64,000 nucleotides of DNA from Linnemannia hyalina (Eukaryota > Mortierellomycota > Mortierellomycetes > Mortierellales > Mortierellaceae): contig JAHRHY010000004.1 in assembly GCA_019671135.1 (NCBI GenBank), positions 1,736,001 through 1,800,000 on the forward strand, written 5' to 3'. The notes beneath the pieces were generated by a model, which had not been told where the DNA came from, ran no database searches, and saw nothing but the letters and a program-made list of their open reading frames with translations. Position numbers and translations under genes: made by a program. Shown here piece after piece: positions 59,075-64,000 of this stretch (its first letter is position 1; each line of letters opens with the position of its first letter).

Positions 59075-59420
59075 AAGAGTGGATGGCGACGATAACGTTT
59101 CATAGATAGATAATAATGATAAGCTGTACATTTACTGCATTAAAGAGCATGTTCCTTTGAATACTCCAAAGCCTATCATTGAGGCGGTTCCTGAGATCCC
59201 TGCCCGTGCGGTGATTTGGTGTTGATGTTAGTGGCTTAGCAGTTCAATCTGCCGCTTCTTTTCTTTTCTTTTTTTTCAGTGTTGTTGGTTGACAAAGAAG
59301 CACATACCTCGAGGAGACAGTCCCCTTTGCACACACTTCAACCCTTGTTCCACCTTTTTTTTCCATTCCTTATTACATTCCCCCTTACACTCCCACTCTC
59401 ACACATACAAGCATCGCATC
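59075..59420. other. Intergenic, DUF3712 3'UTR and Dbp7 promoter
   Basis: A 346-nt tandem gap with T-rich and C-rich leader sequence near 59,250-59,400. No other element is seen. Confidence 0.5.
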
Positions 59421-62158
59421 ATGGACGGAGGACTCGTCTTGAACTTTGCTGCCCCCACAGGCGACTCGGCACTTACACGGATGGCCAAACCAAAAGGTGG
59501 TCGTTGGAAAGACAGGGTCAAGGTTGTCAAGTCCGTCAAGAGGAGGATAGTGGTCGCTGGTCGCCCCCAGTCTTACTCCGCATCGACCACGCCTTCTGAA
59601 CACTCTGCTGCCGGCCCTTCTACACACTCTGCCACCGGCCCTTCTACACACTCTTTTGCTCACGACTCTTCATCATCAAACGATCGCTCACATTCTCGCT
59701 CCAACAACAATGATATGGACTATGACGACTATTCCTACTCAGAGTCTGCTGGTCCCAAGGAGGCTAAGATGATGCACGGCAAGTCCCAGGTTCAGTCGTC
59801 CATCTTTTCCCCCGATACCGAGATCGTCCCCAAGGTAACGCTTATGTTTGATTCTTTCATTGATATGCAAGCTGGGGTAGAATGAACCATCACTGACCTC
59901 TGTCTCATTTGGAATTGTTTAGGTCAAAACCATTCACCGCCCAGTTGGCAAACCTAGCAACGCGCCTCTTAACACCTCGACATTCACAGGAATCGGACTG
60001 GACCAGGATCTTGCCAAGCATATGGAAACCAAGCTCAGAGTCACCATGCCCACTACCATTCAACAAAAGGCCATCCCAGTACTTCTCGGACCCACCAGGA
60101 AAGTCGGGGATGATATCCCCAAGGCAGATACCGATGTCATTATTCAAGCAGAGACTGGATCAGGAAAGACCCTCACCTACCTTTTGCCCATTATCAACCG
60201 TCTAATCGAGTCCGAGTCGTCGCCTGCACTGGATCTGGAATCAAAACGCTCCATTGGAACCTTGGCCATCATTATGACTCCAACTCGCGAGCTGGCCAAG
60301 CAGATTCTTCAGGTACTGGAGACTCTTTTGAGCATGCCCGCGTCCTCGATCACTGGCAAGAAGCGTTCTCATTGGATCGTCCCTGGAATCGTCATTGGAG
60401 GAGACAAGAAAAAGTCGGAGAAAGCTCGTCTCCGCAAGGGCGTCAACATCTTGGTCGGCACTCCTGGACGTCTTCTGGATCACTTGCAGAACACAAAGTC
60501 GTTTGAAGTGCAGAGTTTGAGATGGCTGGTTCTGGATGAGGCTGACCGTTTGCTTGAGTTGGGATTCGAGGAGTCGATGACGGCGATCTTGAAGATTCTG
60601 GATGCACGTGTCAAGATTGCAGCCTCTGTCACGAGCGGGAATGACACCACCAAGGTCTGGCCCCAGAAGCGTCAGACCGTTCTCTGTTCAGCCACTCTCT
60701 CCGATGAGGTTCAGCGACTTGCCGGTACATCGCTTGTCGACCCAATCTACATCAGCGCCAAGAAGGAGGTCGCCAATGCCAATGGCATTCCCGATTCAGC
60801 AGTACTCGCCCCGGAGGAGAAGCAGGCACAACAGTTTTCAACACCTGAGCAGCTGAAGCAGCTTTATGTTATTGCCCAGGCAAAGCTCCGTCTGGTTACC
60901 CTCACCGCATTGCTCAAGAGTGCCTTTGCTGGCAAGGACATGAACGCCAAGGCTCCAAAGATGGTCGTCTTTTTGTCGTCCTGCGATTCTGTCGATTTCC
61001 ACCACGGATTGTTTTCTAACGCAGGCAAGGAGACCAAGAGGGAGTCAACACACGACCAATATTTCGGCCAGAGTTTCGAAAACGACAACGAAAACGGCGA
61101 TGATGATGAGAACAAGGAAGACGAGATACCCGATTTCGTTTCTGCTTCCAACAGGATCAGCACCAAGGCCATCACGGATGAAATGTACAAGGCAAAGCGC
61201 GAGACGGAGAGGGCCAACGCCAAGAAGGCCAGAGCTCAGCTGTTTTTGAAGGGAGCGATCATGCCTGATGTGCCCTTGTTCCGTCTTCACGGAAACCTGG
61301 CCCAGGCCTTGAGAACGGACACTTATTTCGAGTTCTGCAAGGCCACCAGTGGCATCCTGTTTGCCACTGATGTCGCAGCCCGTGGGTTGGATCTCCCCGA
61401 TGTCAGCCATATTATCCAGTACGATCCTCCATCGGATCTGAAGGACTATGTCCATCGTGTTGGCCGTACTGCTCGTTTGGGTCGTGACGGTGAAGCCATG
61501 CTGTTCCTGTTGCCCAGTGAGGTCAAGTACCTAGAGCTGTTGACGGCACAGGGTCTCCCCAACGAGGAGGTTTCGGTCACCACGATCCTGAAGCGATTGG
61601 CTCCTCCAAAGTCGACGGATTACCAACAGCCCGCAACTGACATTCAAAACAGTTTTGAGAGATACAATCTTCACACACCAGAGGTAAACAAAAACAAGCA
61701 TATGTGTCTTCTTGTGTTCTGTGCTACCATGATCAGCCTACATAAGAATAGCGCTAACCTGTTTTTTTTTATATGATTCATAGAACATGGCAATTGCTCG
61801 TGGAGCCTTCTGGGCCTTTGTAAAGTCTTATGCGACGCATCCATCGAGCGAGAAACACGTATTCCACATCAAGAACCTGCACCTGGGTCATATTGCCAAG
61901 AGTTTTGGTTTGCGCGAGGCACCCTCGGACATTCCACAGCCCAAGAAGAAGAAGACGGGAGCAGGCCACCGGCCTGGCAAGGGAGGTGAGGAGGATGAGA
62001 CGCGAGCGAACCGTAAGAGTCAGAAGGAGCGCGAGAAGGAGGAGCGGGCCAAGCCCAAGATTGTGTTGAAGCGCAAGAACGACGTGAGCGAGTTTGCAGT
62101 TGGAGATTACAAATCGCTTGTGGGGCCTATGCTCAAGCGCAAGAAGAAGACCAAGTAG
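59421..62158 (+). CDS. DBP7: DEAD-box ATP-dependent RNA helicase Dbp7 (DDX31-like)
   Basis: Exons 59421..59834, 59923..61683 and 61784..62158 give 849 aa. The start [12 protein letters not shown] is typical of Dbp7. All helicase motifs are present: Q motif (TTIQQKAIP), motif I AETGSGKT near residue 214, Ia PTRELA, GG ([20 protein letters not shown]), [15 protein letters not shown] ([13 protein letters not shown]), III SAT, IV ([15 protein letters not shown]), V ([15 protein letters not shown]) and [12 protein letters not shown]. The C-terminal DUF4217-like segment ([36 protein letters not shown]) and a Lys-rich tail complete it. A 130-residue acidic/charged insert precedes motif V. Dbp7 acts in the nucleolus in early 60S ribosome assembly. 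The N-terminus has a small duplicated Ser/Thr/Pro repeat (GPSTHS). Confidence 0.94.
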
Positions 62159-62932
62159 ATCATGGTCGCGTAGCCCATTCCTCTGCATGTACCATTACTA
62201 GACGTTAATACAAATAAGCAACAAAGCACAAAGCATAACCTGCTGTTGTCGGTGAAATGGGAAAACGTATTTGCGGCTGAAAAAGAAGGTAAACAGGGCG
62301 AGGAGCAGAGAGAAAAGTGTGTTGATTTTTCTTTTCTAATAAGTGGACAGAGATAACTGTGCCACACCCGTTTATCAAAAATTGCACATATCCGTTGAGT
62401 TGGAAAAAAGGTGATGATAGAGAAGATTCGTCTGTGAGTTTTCTTTGTACATTTTATTCTTCTCTTTTCTTTTCTTTTCTTTTCGTCTTCACCACCACCT
62501 AATCCCTTCTCGCTCCCTTGCTCGACCGACGGACGGATATCCTTCACGGACTCGATACAGCCAGGCAACCGACAGGACAGGATAGACAGGATCAATTGCT
62601 CCAACGTTTTCTTTTGTGCTCAGCAATCAAATTCCTTTGACATCAACGACCGTTGCAGCAACTCACACTGACAGGATCGAGAGTCGGACAAGTAGCACCA
62701 CATAAAAAAGAGCGACGAGAACGCAACAAACGGACAACGCGCCGAGCCATTGAAGACGGAGAAGAGGAAGAGCGAACAAACGGGCTGTTGAGAGAGCAAG
62801 AACCAACAACAAACAGCCTACAGCACCACAAGCAACAGCACCTCCAAGAAAACTCTAAAAAAAACGCAGCAGCACCTCAAAAGGGATCCGCCTCAAGTCT
62901 TTGTTGCCCCTCCATCCATCAGGACTCGCCGG
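62159..62932. other. Intergenic, Dbp7 3' flank and Bst1-like gene leader
   Basis: Includes a short TTTTC repeat (about 62,459-62,484) and an A/C-rich leader (62,640-62,880). Open frames here are low-complexity and unsupported. Confidence 0.5.
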
Positions 62933-64000
62933 ATGCAATCGACCTCCATCCATATCTCCGACCTCCACGAGCATGTCCTTGTCGATGCAGTCGACCCCTT
63001 GCAACATCAGCCACCCCATCTCTCTTTATCAATGAACCACTCTCACAACCTCAGCAGCAACCTCAACGACAATAATCAATACACCAACAACAACCACCAC
63101 AGCAACAGCAACGACGGCGACGATAGCTTCAGCGACGACGATAACCACAACGGACCCGCCACCAAAGTTCATGCATCGAGTCATCATCACCTAAACAGCC
63201 ACGCTGATCACCTCCAGGGCTCTGATCGACACAACTTTGACCTTCGTCTGTATCATCAACACGACCGGGATCTGGACATGGACCCACAAGGCGGTCAACT
63301 TCAGCACGCAACAAAGTCTCCATCGCACCGTAGCCAACATTCATCTCAGGCTGATCAGTCCAAGAGCAGCCTACCGTCCGAAGACAGCCATTCCAGTGCA
63401 TCACAGACACCGACCCTCCCTCGCCGTTCAGAACGACTTCGATACAGTAACGGCTACAGCCAGCAGCAGCAGCAACTACAACAACAGCAGGCCGCCACAA
63501 CTCAATATGAACAAAAGCCCGTACACTCTACTAGGCGGCTCTCCGCCTCTAATCACTCTAATACAGGATCACCCACCTCCTCGTCCTCCTCTGGGACCCT
63601 TTCATCCCCAACGTCGCCTTCACAATACTCGCTTCCCTACAGCCACTCTGGCCAACGCCTCCTCGAAAAGGACCACAACGACATTGGATCAACAGGACGC
63701 GCCTTTGCTTCGACACACACCAATGGGCGGTCCAGGACGCGAAGCAAATCCCACCCAGAAGTACCCAACATACCCCTAATGCATACTTGCCGGTCGCCTA
63801 CCTTTGGATGTTCTTACTCGATGGTCATGGTCTTCTTGGCCTCGTTTGTACTTTTGGGGTGCATCTTCCACTCCAATTTCTACCACCAAGTCGACCGCAA
63901 GGATTGTCAGTTCACCTACATGCAGCCAAAGTTCTACAAGCTGCTGGGATTCGACCGGGAACGGACCGCATTCGCAGGAAAATATGGACTCTTGCTCTTC
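62933..64000 (+). CDS. BST1: GPI inositol-deacylase, Bst1/PGAP1-like (3' end cut by window edge)
   Basis: An open frame from ATG 62933 runs to the right edge without a stop or obvious intron, giving 356 residues. The first ~295 residues are a disordered cytosolic extension rich in His, Asn, Ser and Gln (LSSNLNDNNQYTNNNHHSNS, QQQQQLQQQQ). A membrane anchor follows at about residues 297-315 (MVMVFLASFVLLGCIF). After it is the diagnostic luminal start of PGAP1/Bst1: CQFTYMQPKFYKLLGFDRER, TAFAGKYGLLLF. The lipase Ser and the remaining helices lie beyond the window. Bst1 removes the acyl chain from GPI-anchor inositol in the ER and supports export and quality control of GPI proteins. The identification rests on the short conserved segment after the anchor. 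Confidence 0.8.
   Translation, partial: MQSTSIHISDLHEHVLVDAVDPLQHQPPHLSLSMNHSHNLSSNLNDNNQYTNNNHHSNSNDGDDSFSDDDNHNGPATKVHASSHHHLNSHADHLQGSDRHNFDLRLYHQHDRDLDMDPQGGQLQHATKSPSHRSQHSSQADQSKSSLPSEDSHSSASQTPTLPRRSERLRYSNGYSQQQQQLQQQQAATTQYEQKPVHSTRRLSASNHSNTGSPTSSSSSGTLSSPTSPSQYSLPYSHSGQRLLEKDHNDIGSTGRAFASTHTNGRSRTRSKSHPEVPNIPLMHTCRSPTFGCSYSMVMVFLASFVLLGCIFHSNFYHQVDRKDCQFTYMQPKFYKLLGFDRERTAFAGKYGLLLF

Noticed and set aside
58046..59131. 361-codon open frame antisense to the DUF3712 gene
   Set aside because: A shadow of strong C-ending codon bias on the sense strand; no domain, no introns, and it lies wholly within a real exon.

Overview
The window looks like nuclear DNA of a filamentous fungus. Nearly every gene is split by short GT-AG introns, mostly about 80 to 200 nt, often with a CTAAC-like branch site. 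The gene set includes a division-1 chitin synthase, an Stc1-type heterochromatin factor, fungal DUF3712 and DUF1295 proteins, a Dbp7 helicase and a Bst1-type GPI deacylase. Gene style and an RNF220-like ligase fit an early-diverging lineage (Mucoromycota, perhaps Mortierellomycotina). That placement is an inference; no rRNA, tRNA or mitochondrial marker is visible.

Layout. 0-16 kb: RNF220-like E3 ligase (cut by the left edge), secreted histidine acid phosphatase, NIPA-type magnesium transporter, insulysin (convergent with NIPA), pirin, and a one-TM protein with PY motifs. 17-28 kb: chitin synthase, class IV aminotransferase, Leo1 with an RS-rich tail, and a PA-TM-RING E3 ligase. 28-38 kb (all minus strand): an 11-exon SLF2/Nse6-like gene, GH47 alpha-mannosidase, PRPP synthetase, Stc1-domain protein. 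39-52 kb: DUF1295 reductase, a DH-like (RhoGEF) gene, a PAQR/Izh receptor, a GNAT acetyltransferase. 52-57 kb: a small unknown ORF, a decayed multi-exon gene and a 2.6 kb gene-poor stretch. 57-64 kb: Tag1-like DUF3712 protein, Dbp7 helicase, and a Bst1/PGAP1 GPI deacylase cut by the right edge.

The genes are ordinary housekeeping, cell-wall, secretory and chromatin functions. They do not form a biosynthetic cluster. Common themes are the secretory pathway (mannosidase, Bst1, chitin synthase, acid phosphatase, PA-TM-RING), ubiquitin (RNF220-like, PA-TM-RING, PY adaptor candidate) and chromatin/RNA (Leo1, Stc1, SLF2-like, Dbp7). I found no CRISPR array, no intact transposon, no viral gene and no obvious new multi-gene system. 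The most interesting points are single-gene features: the RS tail on Leo1, an in-frame mannosidase N-terminus with no ATG, an insulysin leader with two possible starts, two very long introns, and a relic gene with several lesions.
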